A stretch of 64,000 nucleotides of DNA from Mycolicibacter engbaekii (GTDB lineage Bacteria; Actinomycetota; Actinomycetes; Mycobacteriales; Mycobacteriaceae), in contig NZ_LQOT01000041.1 of assembly GCF_002101585.1 (NCBI RefSeq), positions 1 to 64,000 of the forward strand, read 5' to 3'. Position numbers and translations under genes: made by a program. This document shows positions 1 through 8,300 of the stretch, piece by piece; positions within the stretch are counted from its first letter, which is position 1; the number at the start of each line of letters is the position of its first letter. Under the pieces are notes generated by a model that was given only the letters and a program-made list of their open reading frames with translations, had not been told where the DNA came from and did no database searches.

Positions 1-305
1 CCCTCCGCCGCCGGCCGACCCCCGCCCTAGAACCCACAAACCACCCTTGTAGCCCACCCCACAACTAGAGACCTGCCTCACAGTGACACGCCGATTTGTC
101 GGCCATCTCACCCGGGCATATCAGCGTCAAATCCGCAGGCACAGTGGGGATTTGCGCCGACATCGAGCGGCGGTCATCAAGGACTCATCAAGGTTTGAAC
201 GGGGGCCGTTAAGACCGCGTAAGGGCACGAGCTATCCGGGCGGCGCATCGGCACTGTGGATCTCGTGGCCGGCACGGTGCCGGCTCGTTCGATGAGGAGA
301 TGGTG
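1..305. other. upstream region without recognised gene
   Basis: No protein-like reading frame is convincing in this stretch. It holds the leader of the PE gene that follows, with a GAGGAG ribosome binding site at about 294-299. A 70-codon open frame at 83-295 has arginine-rich composition typical of a chance frame in GC-rich DNA. Confidence 0.5.
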
Positions 306-614
306 ATGTCGTTGATGTCGTTCGTGAGCGCTCAGCCCGCAGAGCTGACAGCCGCGGCCGGCGAATTGACCGGTATCGGTTCGGCGATGGCCGCCCAGAA
401 CGCGGCCGCTGCCCCGGCGACTACCGGTGTGATCCCCGCAGCAGCGGACCCGGTGTCGGCGTTGACCGCCGCACAGTTCGCCGCGCACGCCGGGCTGTAC
501 CAAGCGGTCAGTGCCCAGGCGGATGCGGTTCACCAGATGTTCGTCACCACCTTGATGACCAGCGCTGCCGCGTACGAGGCGACCGAGGCCGCCAACGCGA
601 TCGCAGCCCGCTAG
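306..614 (+). CDS. PE family protein (short, PE domain only)
   Basis: This 102-residue protein is a complete N-terminal PE domain with nothing after it. It pairs with the adjacent PPE protein, and PE/PPE heterodimers are exported by type VII (ESX) secretion. A Y-x-x-x-E secretion signal (YEATE) lies near the C terminus. The ATG at 306 was chosen over 300 because GAGGAG lies about 6 bases before it; an ATG at 315 (MSFVSAQ) is another possibility. The PPE gene follows after 29 bases, so the two form an operon that continues into the esx pair. Confidence 0.9.
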   Translation: MSLMSFVSAQPAELTAAAGELTGIGSAMAAQNAAAAPATTGVIPAAADPVSALTAAQFAAHAGLYQAVSAQADAVHQMFVTTLMTSAAAYEATEAANAIAAR

Positions 615-643
615 GTCCACAGTCACGCAAAAGGATTCGAGAA

Positions 644-1771
644 ATGTTGGAGTTCGGGGCGTTGCCCCCGGAGATCAACTCTGCCTGGATCTACACCGGC
701 CCGGGACCGGCGCCCATGCTGGCCGCCGCCACCGCCTGGCACGGCCTGGCCGTGGAACTGGGACTGACCGCCGCCGCCTATCAGTCGGTGGTCACCCAGC
801 TGGCCGGCGCGCTGTGGACGGGCCCGTCGTCGGCGGCGATGGTCGCCGCGGTCACGCCCTACGTGGCGTGGCTCAACACCACCGCCGAGCTGGCCGAGCA
901 GACTGCCACGCAGGCCACCGCGGCCGCTGCGGCATTCGAGGCGGCGTTCGCCATGACGGTGCCACCGCCGCTGATCGCGGCTAACCGCAGCCTTTTGATG
1001 ATGCTGGTCGCGACCAACCTGCTGGGCCAGAACACCCCGGCGATCATGGCCACCGAGGCGCAGTACGCGCAGATGTGGGCCCAGGACGCCGCGGCCATGT
1101 ACGGCTACGCGGCCTCGGCGGCCGCGGCGGCGCAGGTGACCCCCTTCACCGAGCCCGTCACGAGCACCAGCCCGGTGGGACTGGGCGGCGTCTCCCAGCT
1201 GATCTCGGCGGTTCCCTCAGCCCTGCAAGGCTTTTCGTCGCCGCTGCAATCCGGATCGTCGGCCGCGGAGGGGATGCTGAGCAGCCTGCTGGACCCGGCC
1301 AACCTGACCTCGATGGCGAGCTCGGGTGGCTCGAACCTGATGGGCGTGCTGTCGAACATGCTGGGCATCTTCGGCAGCGCCGGTGACGGCAGCCCCGCGA
1401 CATCCGCACTGGCCGCGGCCCCGCTGTATGCGGCCCCCGCTCTGAGCGGCGCGGCGCGGCTGGCCACCTCAGCCGGCGCGCTGGGTACCAGCGCGGGCAA
1501 GAGCGCCGGCGTGGTGGCCGGCATGGGGCGGGCGGCGTCGGTCGGACTGTTGTCGGTCCCCCCGGCCTGGGCCTCCACCGGCGCGTCGGTGGGCAACAGC
1601 ACCACTGCGCTCGCGGGCGCGGCCCTGCCGGCCGCGGCCGAGCGCGGCGCGGGCGCCATGCCCGCCGGGATGCCCATCGCACCGCTCGCCTCACGCACCA
1701 GCTCGTCGAGCAACGACAACAACTACGGATTTCGGCCCACCGTCACCATCCATCCGGTGGCGGCCGGCTGA
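644..1771 (+). CDS. PPE family protein, SVP subfamily
   Basis: This 375-residue protein starts with a PPE domain (LPPE near residue 7, W-T-G turn near residue 57). It carries the SVP-subfamily signature ([10 protein letters not shown]) at about residues 300-310 and ends with a [11 protein letters not shown] tail. PPE-SVP proteins are usually ESX-5 substrates that dimerise with the neighbouring PE protein. The second esx/PE/PPE set downstream has a very similar tail, suggesting cassette duplication. An AAGGA ribosome binding site precedes the ATG. The exact substrate or surface role cannot be read from the sequence. Confidence 0.92.
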   Translation: MLEFGALPPEINSAWIYTGPGPAPMLAAATAWHGLAVELGLTAAAYQSVVTQLAGALWTGPSSAAMVAAVTPYVAWLNTTAELAEQTATQATAAAAAFEAAFAMTVPPPLIAANRSLLMMLVATNLLGQNTPAIMATEAQYAQMWAQDAAAMYGYAASAAAAAQVTPFTEPVTSTSPVGLGGVSQLISAVPSALQGFSSPLQSGSSAAEGMLSSLLDPANLTSMASSGGSNLMGVLSNMLGIFGSAGDGSPATSALAAAPLYAAPALSGAARLATSAGALGTSAGKSAGVVAGMGRAASVGLLSVPPAWASTGASVGNSTTALAGAALPAAAERGAGAMPAGMPIAPLASRTSSSSNDNNYGFRPTVTIHPVAAG

Positions 1772-1806
1772 GCAGTGAAAACAGAACAACCCAAGGAGAA
1801 AGAACA

Positions 1807-2103
1807 ATGACCACCCGTTTCATGACCGACCCGCACGCCATGCGCGCAACGGCGGCACGTTTCGACGCCCACGCGCAGACCGTGGAGGACGAAGCCCGGC
1901 GGATGTGGGCGTCGACGACCAGCATTTCCGGCTCCGGCTGGGGCGGGCTGGCCGAACGCACGTCCTACGACACCATGGGGCAGATGCAGACCGCGTTCAG
2001 CAACATCGTCAGGATGCTGCACGACGTGCGCGACGGACTGCTCCGTGACGCCAACCTGTACGAACAGCAGGAAGCTGCTTCGCAGCAGGTCCTGAGCAGC
2101 TAA
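1807..2103 (+). CDS. WXG100 protein of the EsxJ/K/M/P/W (QILSS) family
   Basis: This 98-residue WXG100 protein has the W-x-G turn (GWGG) in the middle, the Y-x-x-x-E export signal (YEQQE) near the end, and a QQVLSS C terminus close to the QILSS ending of M. tuberculosis EsxJ/K/M/P/W. It should form a 1:1 heterodimer with the product of the next gene and be secreted by ESX-5. AAGGAG lies just upstream of the ATG. Which M. tuberculosis paralogue is the true orthologue cannot be decided because the family is nearly identical in sequence. Confidence 0.93.
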   Translation: MTTRFMTDPHAMRATAARFDAHAQTVEDEARRMWASTTSISGSGWGGLAERTSYDTMGQMQTAFSNIVRMLHDVRDGLLRDANLYEQQEAASQQVLSS

Positions 2104-2135
2104 CCCAACCACAACAACAAGGAGTAATGGTTCCG

Positions 2136-2420
2136 ATGTCCATCAATTACCAGTTCGGTGATGTCGACGCCCACGGCGCGCTGATCCGCGCCCAGGCCGC
2201 CGCCCTGGAGGCCGAACACCAGGCGATCGTGCACGACGTGCTGGCCGCCGGGGACTTCTGGGGCGGCGCCGGTTCGGTGGCCTGCCAGGAGTTCGTGACC
2301 GCCCTCGGTCGCAACTTCGCGGTCATCTACGAGCAGGCCAACGCCCACGGGCAGAAGGTGCAGACGGCCGGCAACAACATGGCCGGCACCGACGCCGCCG
2401 TCGGGTCCAGCTGGGCCTGA
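2136..2420 (+). CDS. WXG100 protein of the EsxN/I/L/O/V family
   Basis: This 94-residue protein closely matches EsxN (Mtb9.9 family), beginning MSINYQFGDVDAHGA and containing the WGG turn (DFWGGAG). It is the expected partner of the QILSS-type Esx protein upstream. An ATG at 2127 lies only 2 bases after the AAGGAG at 2119-2124, too close to be used, so the ATG at 2136 (11 bases away, and matching the family start) was chosen. The operon probably continues into the PE gene after 135 bases. Confidence 0.95.
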   Translation: MSINYQFGDVDAHGALIRAQAAALEAEHQAIVHDVLAAGDFWGGAGSVACQEFVTALGRNFAVIYEQANAHGQKVQTAGNNMAGTDAAVGSSWA

Positions 2421-2555
2421 TAGCAAACCGTCAATAATCCGCACCAGACCGTTAAGAACTCGTTAACGACACCTCACAGCAGCAGGTCGGGCGAAAAAGT
2501 GGAGCCCTAACCCGGGCCCCGTAGGGGCCGGCTTCACACTTCGCGAGGAGCTGTC

Positions 2556-3368
2556 ATGTCGTTCCTGACCACCCATCCCGAGGCGTTGACCGCGGCGGCC
2601 GGTGACCTGCAAACGATCGCCGCGGGACTCAACGCTCAGAACGCGGCCGCGGCCAGCCCGATCACCGGGCTGGCCCCGGCCGCCTCCGATGAGGTCTCCG
2701 CCCTGCAGGCCGCCCAGTTCTCCGCCTACGGCACGCTGTATCAGCAGATCAGCGCCCAAGCCGCAGCCATGCAGGAACTGTTCATCCACACCCTGCGCAC
2801 CAGCGCCGAGTCCTACGGACAGACCGAGTCCGCCAACTCCGCGGCGGCCACCTCCACCGCGGGGCTGGGCACCGCGTCCAGCCTGGCGAACGCCGGAACG
2901 GGCGCCGCCGCCGACCCGACCTACGGGCTCGGCGGGATCGCCAGCAACTCCGCCATCCTGGCCGCCATGCAGGCCAGCAACCTGGCCTCCGGCACCTCAG
3001 CGTTCACCAGCCTGGGCACCGGCTTCATCACCAACCCGTCCGGTGTGGTCCACCACATCAACGGCGCCGCCAACGCCGAACTGGTCGCCCAGACCACACC
3101 GGCGGCCGCCGGCGCCCCGGTCGCCGCGGCCGCCGGCCAGGCCGCCCCGGTCAACAAGCTGTCGGCGCCGCCCACCTGGGCCGCCGAAGCCGAACCGGCC
3201 GCCACCGCCCGCCCGCTCGCCGCAGCCGGCCCGGCCGCCGAACCGCACGGTGCGGCCACGCTGCCCGCCGGCGCTCCCGTGGCGCCGGCCGAGCGCGGCC
3301 GCTACGGGTTCGGCCGCCCGCGCTACGGCGTCAAGCCGGTTGTGATGCCCCGCAAGCCGATCGTCTAG
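2556..3368 (+). CDS. PE family protein with a PPE-SVP-like C-terminal tail
   Basis: This 270-residue protein begins with a PE domain (residues 1-95, [16 protein letters not shown] export signal near residue 92). The rest is alanine-rich and ends with features normally seen at the end of PPE-SVP proteins: an LSAPPTWA segment near residue 205 and a [13 protein letters not shown] tail. The adjacent PPE protein ends in [12 protein letters not shown]. The similarity suggests the PE protein acquired a PPE-type tail, perhaps by recombination within the cassette. PE proteins of ESX-5 loci are normally about 99 residues. The stop lies 16 bases before the next PPE start. Confidence 0.88.
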   Translation: MSFLTTHPEALTAAAGDLQTIAAGLNAQNAAAASPITGLAPAASDEVSALQAAQFSAYGTLYQQISAQAAAMQELFIHTLRTSAESYGQTESANSAAATSTAGLGTASSLANAGTGAAADPTYGLGGIASNSAILAAMQASNLASGTSAFTSLGTGFITNPSGVVHHINGAANAELVAQTTPAAAGAPVAAAAGQAAPVNKLSAPPTWAAEAEPAATARPLAAAGPAAEPHGAATLPAGAPVAPAERGRYGFGRPRYGVKPVVMPRKPIV

Positions 3369-3384
3369 AACGGACTTCGCCGCC

Positions 3385-4560
3385 ATGGATTACGCAGCCC
3401 TTCCCCCCGAAATCAACTCCGCGCGCATGTACGCCGGCGCCGGCGCCGCGCCGATGACCGCCGCCGCCACGGCCTGGAACTCCCTGGGCGCCGAACTGGC
3501 CACCACCGCGGCCACCTACGAGTCGGTGATCTCGACCCTGACCGAGGAGACCTGGCGCGGCCCCGCCGCCGCGGCGATGGCCGCCGCCGCCCGGCCCTAC
3601 ATCGCGTGGCTCAACACCACCGCCGCCGCCGCCGAGCACGCCGCGGCGCAGGCATCGGCGTCGGCCGCCGCCTACGAGGCGGCCTTCGCGATGACGGTGC
3701 CGCCGGCGGTGGTGGCCGCCAACCGGGCCCAGTTCGCCGCCCTGGTGGCGACCAACTTCCTGGGGCTCAACACCGCGGCGATCGCGGCGGTGGAGGCCCA
3801 GTACGCCGAGATGTGGGCGCAGGACGCCCTGGCCATGTACGGGTATGCGGCCTCGTCGTCGCTGGCCGGGGTGCTGCAGCCGCTGAACTCCCCGACGCCC
3901 GGCGCCAACCCGGTCGGCCTGGCCGGTCAGGGCGCCGCGGTGGCGCAGGCGTCGGCCAGCAGCGCCCAGGACGGGCTGTCGCAGCTGGTCTCCGGGTTGC
4001 CCGCGGCCGTGCAGACCCTGGCCGGTCCGGCCGCCGCGTCGCTGCCGGCGCAGGGCGGCGCCGACTTCCTGTCCAACTTCATCGGCTCCACCCAGAACAT
4101 CGGGATCTGGAACGGACTGCAGACCTACAGCTCGGCGTTGAGCAACGCCGGTGTGTGGCACATGTTCGCCGGCATCGCCAGCGCCATCGCCATCGCGCAC
4201 GGGCCCGCCGCCGAAGCGGCGGGATCGATGGTGCTGGTGGACTCCGTCGGCGTCCCGGCCGGGGCGGCTTCCGGCGGCGCACCGGTGCTGGCCGGGCTCG
4301 GCAAGGCCGCCGCGGCAGGCGGGCTGTCGGTGCCGACCAGCTGGCCCGCAGCGGTGCCCGCCACGGCGACGTCGATTCCCGACAATGCCGCCACCCTGGT
4401 CAGCCACGGCTGGACCGACGCCGAGGAGGCCGGAACGGTCAACGCCGTCGGGGCCGGGATTCCGGCCGCGGCCGCCGCGGCGCGCAGCGGCTCGGGGTCG
4501 AGCAACCCGCGCTACGGGTTCAAGCCCACCGTGATGGCACGGCCCGTCGCCGCTGGCTGA
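3385..4560 (+). CDS. PPE family protein, SVP subfamily
   Basis: This 391-residue protein has an N-terminal PPE domain (LPPE near residue 7, W-R-G turn), an SVP motif ([10 protein letters not shown]) at about residue 310, and a [13 protein letters not shown]-terminal tail. It is the partner of the PE protein immediately upstream and a predicted ESX-5 substrate. Its stop codon is only 28 bases before the kdpD start, so some kdpDE expression may come from read-through of this cassette. Confidence 0.92.
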   Translation: MDYAALPPEINSARMYAGAGAAPMTAAATAWNSLGAELATTAATYESVISTLTEETWRGPAAAAMAAAARPYIAWLNTTAAAAEHAAAQASASAAAYEAAFAMTVPPAVVAANRAQFAALVATNFLGLNTAAIAAVEAQYAEMWAQDALAMYGYAASSSLAGVLQPLNSPTPGANPVGLAGQGAAVAQASASSAQDGLSQLVSGLPAAVQTLAGPAAASLPAQGGADFLSNFIGSTQNIGIWNGLQTYSSALSNAGVWHMFAGIASAIAIAHGPAAEAAGSMVLVDSVGVPAGAASGGAPVLAGLGKAAAAGGLSVPTSWPAAVPATATSIPDNAATLVSHGWTDAEEAGTVNAVGAGIPAAAAAARSGSGSSNPRYGFKPTVMARPVAAG

Positions 4561-4588
4561 GGACGCCGTTTGCCGGGATGATGGTCGG

Positions 4589-7096
4589 GTGAGTGTCGTG
4601 AGCCAGCGCCCCCGGCGCGGGGAACTCCGCATCTACCTGGGTGCTGCGCCCGGGGTCGGGAAGACCTACGCCATGCTCGGCGAAGCCCACCGCCGCGCCG
4701 AGCGCGGCACCGACGTGGTGGCCGCCGCGGTGCAGACGCACGGCCGCCCCAAGACCGCCGAGCTGCTGCAGGGCATCGAGATCGTCGGCGAGCCCGGCGG
4801 CGAACTCGACGTCGACGCGGTGCTGGCACGCCACCCGCAGGTGGTCCTGGTCGACGACCTCGCCCACACCAACCCGCCGGGCAGCCGCAACGCCAAACGC
4901 TGGCAGGACATCGAGGAACTGCTCGAGGCGGGCATCACCGTCATCTCCACCCTCAACGTCCAGCAGCTGGAGAGCCTGAGCGACGTCGCCGCCAAGATCA
5001 CCGGAACCCCCCAGCTCGACACCGTCCCCGACGCGGTCGTGCGCAAGGCCGAGCAGATCGAACTCATCGACATCGCACCGGAGGCCCTGCGCCGCAGGCT
5101 GTCTCACGGCAACGTCTATCCCCCGGAGAAGGTGGACGCGGCGCTGGCCAACTACTTCCGCGGCGAGACCCTGACCGCGCTGCGGGAACTGGCGCTGCTG
5201 TGGCTGGCCGGGCAGGTCGACGCCGCACTGACCCGGTACCGGGCCGACAAGAAGATCACCGAGACCTGGGAGGCCCGGGAACGCATCGTGGCCGCGGTCA
5301 CCGGCGGACCCGAATCCGAAGCGCTGGTGCGCCGGGCGTCCCGGATCGCCTCCAAGGCCGGCGGTGAACTGCTGGTGCTGCACGTCCTGGGCGGCGACGG
5401 CCTGTCGGGAGCACCGGCCCCGTGGGTGGGCAAAATGCGCCAGCTGGCGATCAGCCTGGGGGCCTCGCTGCACACCGTGATCGGTGACGACGTGCCGACC
5501 GGGCTGCTGGAGTTCGCCCGTGACGTCAACGCCACTCAGCTGGTGATCGGCAGCTCCCGGCGGTCGCGCTGGGCGCGCATCTTCGACGAGGGCGTCGGTG
5601 CGGCAGTGGTGCAGCACTCCGGCGACATCGACGTGCACATCGTCACCACCGACGCCGCCCGGCCGGGTTTGCGGGCGCTGTCGCTCTCCCCGCCGGAACG
5701 GCGCGCGATGTCCTGGCTGGCGGCGGTCGTCGTGCCCTGCGTGATGTGCGCGATCACGGTGGGCCTGCTCGACCGCTACCTGGAGACCGGCCTGAGTGCG
5801 CTGTTCTTCGTCGGTGTGCTGCTGGTGGCCCTGCTCGGCGGGATCGGCCCGGCGGTGCTGTCGGCGGTGTTGTCGGGGGTGCTGCTGAACTACTTCCTGC
5901 TCGCGCCGCGCCGCGACTTCACCATCGCCGAAACCGACGCCGCGGTAACCGAAGTGGTGCTGCTGTTGGTGGCGGTCGCGGTGGCCGCCCTGGTCGACAG
6001 CGCCGCCAACCGGAGCCGGGAGGCCGGCCGGGCCTCACGCGAAGCCGAACTGATGACGCTGTTCGCCGGATCGGTGCTGCGCGGCGCGGATCTGGACACC
6101 CTGCTCGAGCGGGTCCGCGAGACCTACGCGCAGCGCTCGGTCAGCCTGGTTCGGGTGTCGAACAACAACGCGACTACCCAGGTGGTGGCCTCGGTGGGCG
6201 AGGACCCGTGCACCTCGGTCGAGCTCGCGGACACCTCGATCGACGTGGGCGACAACGAATTCTGGATGCTGATGGCCGGCCGGCAGTTGGCCTCGCGTGA
6301 TCGGCGGGTGCTGTCGGTGGTGGCGCGGCAGGCCGCGGGACTGGTCCGCCAGGAGGAACTGGCCGCCGAGGCCGACCGCGCCGACGCGGTGATGCGCACC
6401 GACGAGCTGCGCCGCTCGCTGCTGTCGGCGGTCAGTCATGACCTGCGCACGCCGCTGGCCGCGGCCAAGGCGGCGGTGTCGAGTCTGCGCGCCGACGACG
6501 TCGACTTCTCCCCCGCCGACACCGCCGAACTGCTGGCCACCGTGGAGGAATCGATCGACCAGCTCACCGACCTGGTGGGCAACCTGCTGGACTCGTCCCG
6601 GCTGGCGGCTGGCGTGATCCGGCCTGAGCTGACGAAGGTCTACCTGGAAGAGGTGGTGCAGCGCGCGTTGGTCGGAATCGGAAAGCGCAGCAACGCCTTC
6701 GGCCGGGCCGGAGTGGACCAGGTGAAGGTCGAGGTCGGGGCGACCGTGGCGATGGCCGACGCCGGTCTGCTGGAACGCGTGCTGGCCAACGTGATCGACA
6801 ACGCGTTGCGCTACGCCTCCGACAGCGTGGTGCGGGTGACGGCCGGGCGCGTCGGAGACCGGGTGCTGATCAACGTCGCCGATGAGGGCCGCGGCCTGCC
6901 GCCGGGCGGCCAGGCCTATGTGTTCGATCCGTTCCAGCGCTTGGGCGACCGCGACAACACCAGCGGTGTCGGCCTGGGCCTGTCGGTGGCGCGGGGCTTC
7001 ACCGAGGCGATGGGCGGCAGCATCTCGGCGACGGAGACGCCCGGTGGCGGGTTGACCATGGTGATAGATCTGGCCGCACCGGGGGGAGAGAGCTGA
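4589..7096 (+). CDS. kdpD: sensor histidine kinase KdpD (copy 1, paired with kdpE)
   Basis: This 835-residue membrane kinase controls the Kdp potassium uptake ATPase. The N-terminal KdpD domain has a Walker A motif GAAPGVGKT at residues 18-26, followed by a USP-like domain (to about 360). Four closely packed membrane helices lie at about 375-480, then a GAF-like region, a HisKA box with the phosphoacceptor in SHDLRTP (His617), and an HATPase_c domain with GLGLSVARG. The GTG start fits the family N terminus. Its TGA overlaps the kdpE ATG (TGATG), indicating translational coupling. A second KdpD lies at 8301-10835. Confidence 0.97.
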   Translation: MSVVSQRPRRGELRIYLGAAPGVGKTYAMLGEAHRRAERGTDVVAAAVQTHGRPKTAELLQGIEIVGEPGGELDVDAVLARHPQVVLVDDLAHTNPPGSRNAKRWQDIEELLEAGITVISTLNVQQLESLSDVAAKITGTPQLDTVPDAVVRKAEQIELIDIAPEALRRRLSHGNVYPPEKVDAALANYFRGETLTALRELALLWLAGQVDAALTRYRADKKITETWEARERIVAAVTGGPESEALVRRASRIASKAGGELLVLHVLGGDGLSGAPAPWVGKMRQLAISLGASLHTVIGDDVPTGLLEFARDVNATQLVIGSSRRSRWARIFDEGVGAAVVQHSGDIDVHIVTTDAARPGLRALSLSPPERRAMSWLAAVVVPCVMCAITVGLLDRYLETGLSALFFVGVLLVALLGGIGPAVLSAVLSGVLLNYFLLAPRRDFTIAETDAAVTEVVLLLVAVAVAALVDSAANRSREAGRASREAELMTLFAGSVLRGADLDTLLERVRETYAQRSVSLVRVSNNNATTQVVASVGEDPCTSVELADTSIDVGDNEFWMLMAGRQLASRDRRVLSVVARQAAGLVRQEELAAEADRADAVMRTDELRRSLLSAVSHDLRTPLAAAKAAVSSLRADDVDFSPADTAELLATVEESIDQLTDLVGNLLDSSRLAAGVIRPELTKVYLEEVVQRALVGIGKRSNAFGRAGVDQVKVEVGATVAMADAGLLERVLANVIDNALRYASDSVVRVTAGRVGDRVLINVADEGRGLPPGGQAYVFDPFQRLGDRDNTSGVGLGLSVARGFTEAMGGSISATETPGGGLTMVIDLAAPGGES

Positions 7097-7779
7097 TGAG
7101 CACACGGGTTCTGGTAGTCGACGACGAGCCGCAGATCCTGCGCGCGCTGAAAATCAACCTGTCGGTGCGCGGCTACGAAGTCGTCACCGCCTCGACCGGG
7201 GCCGGTGCGTTGCGCGCCGCCGCCGAACAGCGCCCCGACGTGGTGATCCTGGACCTGGGGCTGCCCGACATCTCCGGCATCGAGGTGCTGGCCGGGCTGC
7301 GCGGCTGGCTGACGGCTCCGGTGATCGTGCTGTCGGCGCGCACCGACTCCGCCGACAAGGTGGAGGCCCTGGACGCCGGTGCCGACGACTACGTCACCAA
7401 ACCCTTCGGAATGGACGAATTCCTGGCTCGGCTGCGGGCCGCCGCTCGGCGCAATGCCGCAACCGCCGAGATCGACCAGCCGATAGTCGAAACCTCTTCG
7501 TTCACCGTCGACCTGGCGGCCAAGAAAGTCATCAAGAACGGCGGCGAGGTGCACTTGACCCCCACCGAGTGGGGCATGTTGGAGATGCTGGTGCGCAACC
7601 GGGGCAAATTGGTGGGCCGCGACGAATTGCTCACCCAGGTGTGGGGTCCGGCCTACGCCAAGGAGACCCAGTACCTGCGGGTTTACCTGGCACAGTTGCG
7701 GCGCAAACTCGAAAACGATCCGTCGAATCCCAAGCATCTGCTCACCGAGGCGGGGATGGGTTATCGCTTCGAGGTGTGA
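7096..7779 (+). CDS. kdpE: response regulator KdpE, OmpR type
   Basis: This 227-residue regulator has a receiver domain (acidic pair DD at 9-10, phosphoacceptor Asp53 in ILDLGLPD, Lys in VTKPF near residue 102) and a winged-helix DNA-binding domain in the C-terminal half (LTPTEWGMLEML). It should be phosphorylated by KdpD and activate the kdpFABC promoter at low potassium or osmotic upshift. It is the only kdpE in the window although two KdpD kinases are encoded. Confidence 0.97.
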   Translation: MSTRVLVVDDEPQILRALKINLSVRGYEVVTASTGAGALRAAAEQRPDVVILDLGLPDISGIEVLAGLRGWLTAPVIVLSARTDSADKVEALDAGADDYVTKPFGMDEFLARLRAAARRNAATAEIDQPIVETSSFTVDLAAKKVIKNGGEVHLTPTEWGMLEMLVRNRGKLVGRDELLTQVWGPAYAKETQYLRVYLAQLRRKLENDPSNPKHLLTEAGMGYRFEV

Positions 7780-7846
7780 ATTGCAGGTTTTGAATTCCGT
7801 CGGCGCGGATATGCCTTCCGAACCAAGCGGAAGGAGCTATACCGTG

Positions 7847-8299
7847 ATGTTCACCCACATCGCCAAGAAAACAGCCGTGGCAACGGCCGGCCTCGCGGCG
7901 GCAGGAATGCTGGCAGTGGCGCCGGCATGGGCCGACCCCCAGGTGGTCGGATTCGGCGACTCGCAAGAAATTCAAAGTCCCGGCGGAGCCATCGATTACA
8001 CCGTCGAGAACCTGCAGCCCAGCGGGCACAACGACGGGATCTGGTATTCCGATGTCACCGCTCGTGCGGTGAGCGGTTCACCGACACCGAATATCGCCGA
8101 CTTCAACGCCCGCGCCGTCAACAGCTCGACGTTTGCGGTGATGAAGGGCAACGAAACCGACGGTCTGCCCAACGCGCCTATTGCGGCGGGTAGCCAGACC
8201 ACTGGCCGGCTTTACTTCGACGTGAAGAACGGCACGGCGCCCGACAGCGTCGTCTACCGCGACGCCACCGGAGTCGACAAGGTCATCTGGAAGCACTGA
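7847..8299 (+). CDS. secreted MPT63/DUF1942-family protein
   Basis: This 150-residue protein has an N-terminal signal peptide of about 26 residues ending AWA before DP, followed by an immunoglobulin-like beta-sandwich domain resembling the secreted antigen MPT63 (shared features: FNAR, an AGSQTTGRLYFDV strand and a terminal IWKH). The function of this family is unknown. The start is either the GTG at 7844 or the ATG at 7847; AAGGAG at 7831-7836 suits both. It sits between kdpE and the convergent second kdpD with a 1-base gap, an unusual position for this family. Confidence 0.85.
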   Translation: MFTHIAKKTAVATAGLAAAGMLAVAPAWADPQVVGFGDSQEIQSPGGAIDYTVENLQPSGHNDGIWYSDVTARAVSGSPTPNIADFNARAVNSSTFAVMKGNETDGLPNAPIAAGSQTTGRLYFDVKNGTAPDSVVYRDATGVDKVIWKH

Positions 8300-8300
8300 G

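Noticed and set aside
83..295. 70-codon frame before the first PE gene
   Set aside because: No ribosome binding site and arginine-rich composition typical of chance frames.
1105..1722. Long minus-strand open frame inside the PPE gene
   Set aside because: High GC makes stop codons rare in antisense frames; the plus-strand PPE protein has clear domain structure and the antisense product has none. The same applies to the frames antisense to the second PPE gene and the kdp genes.
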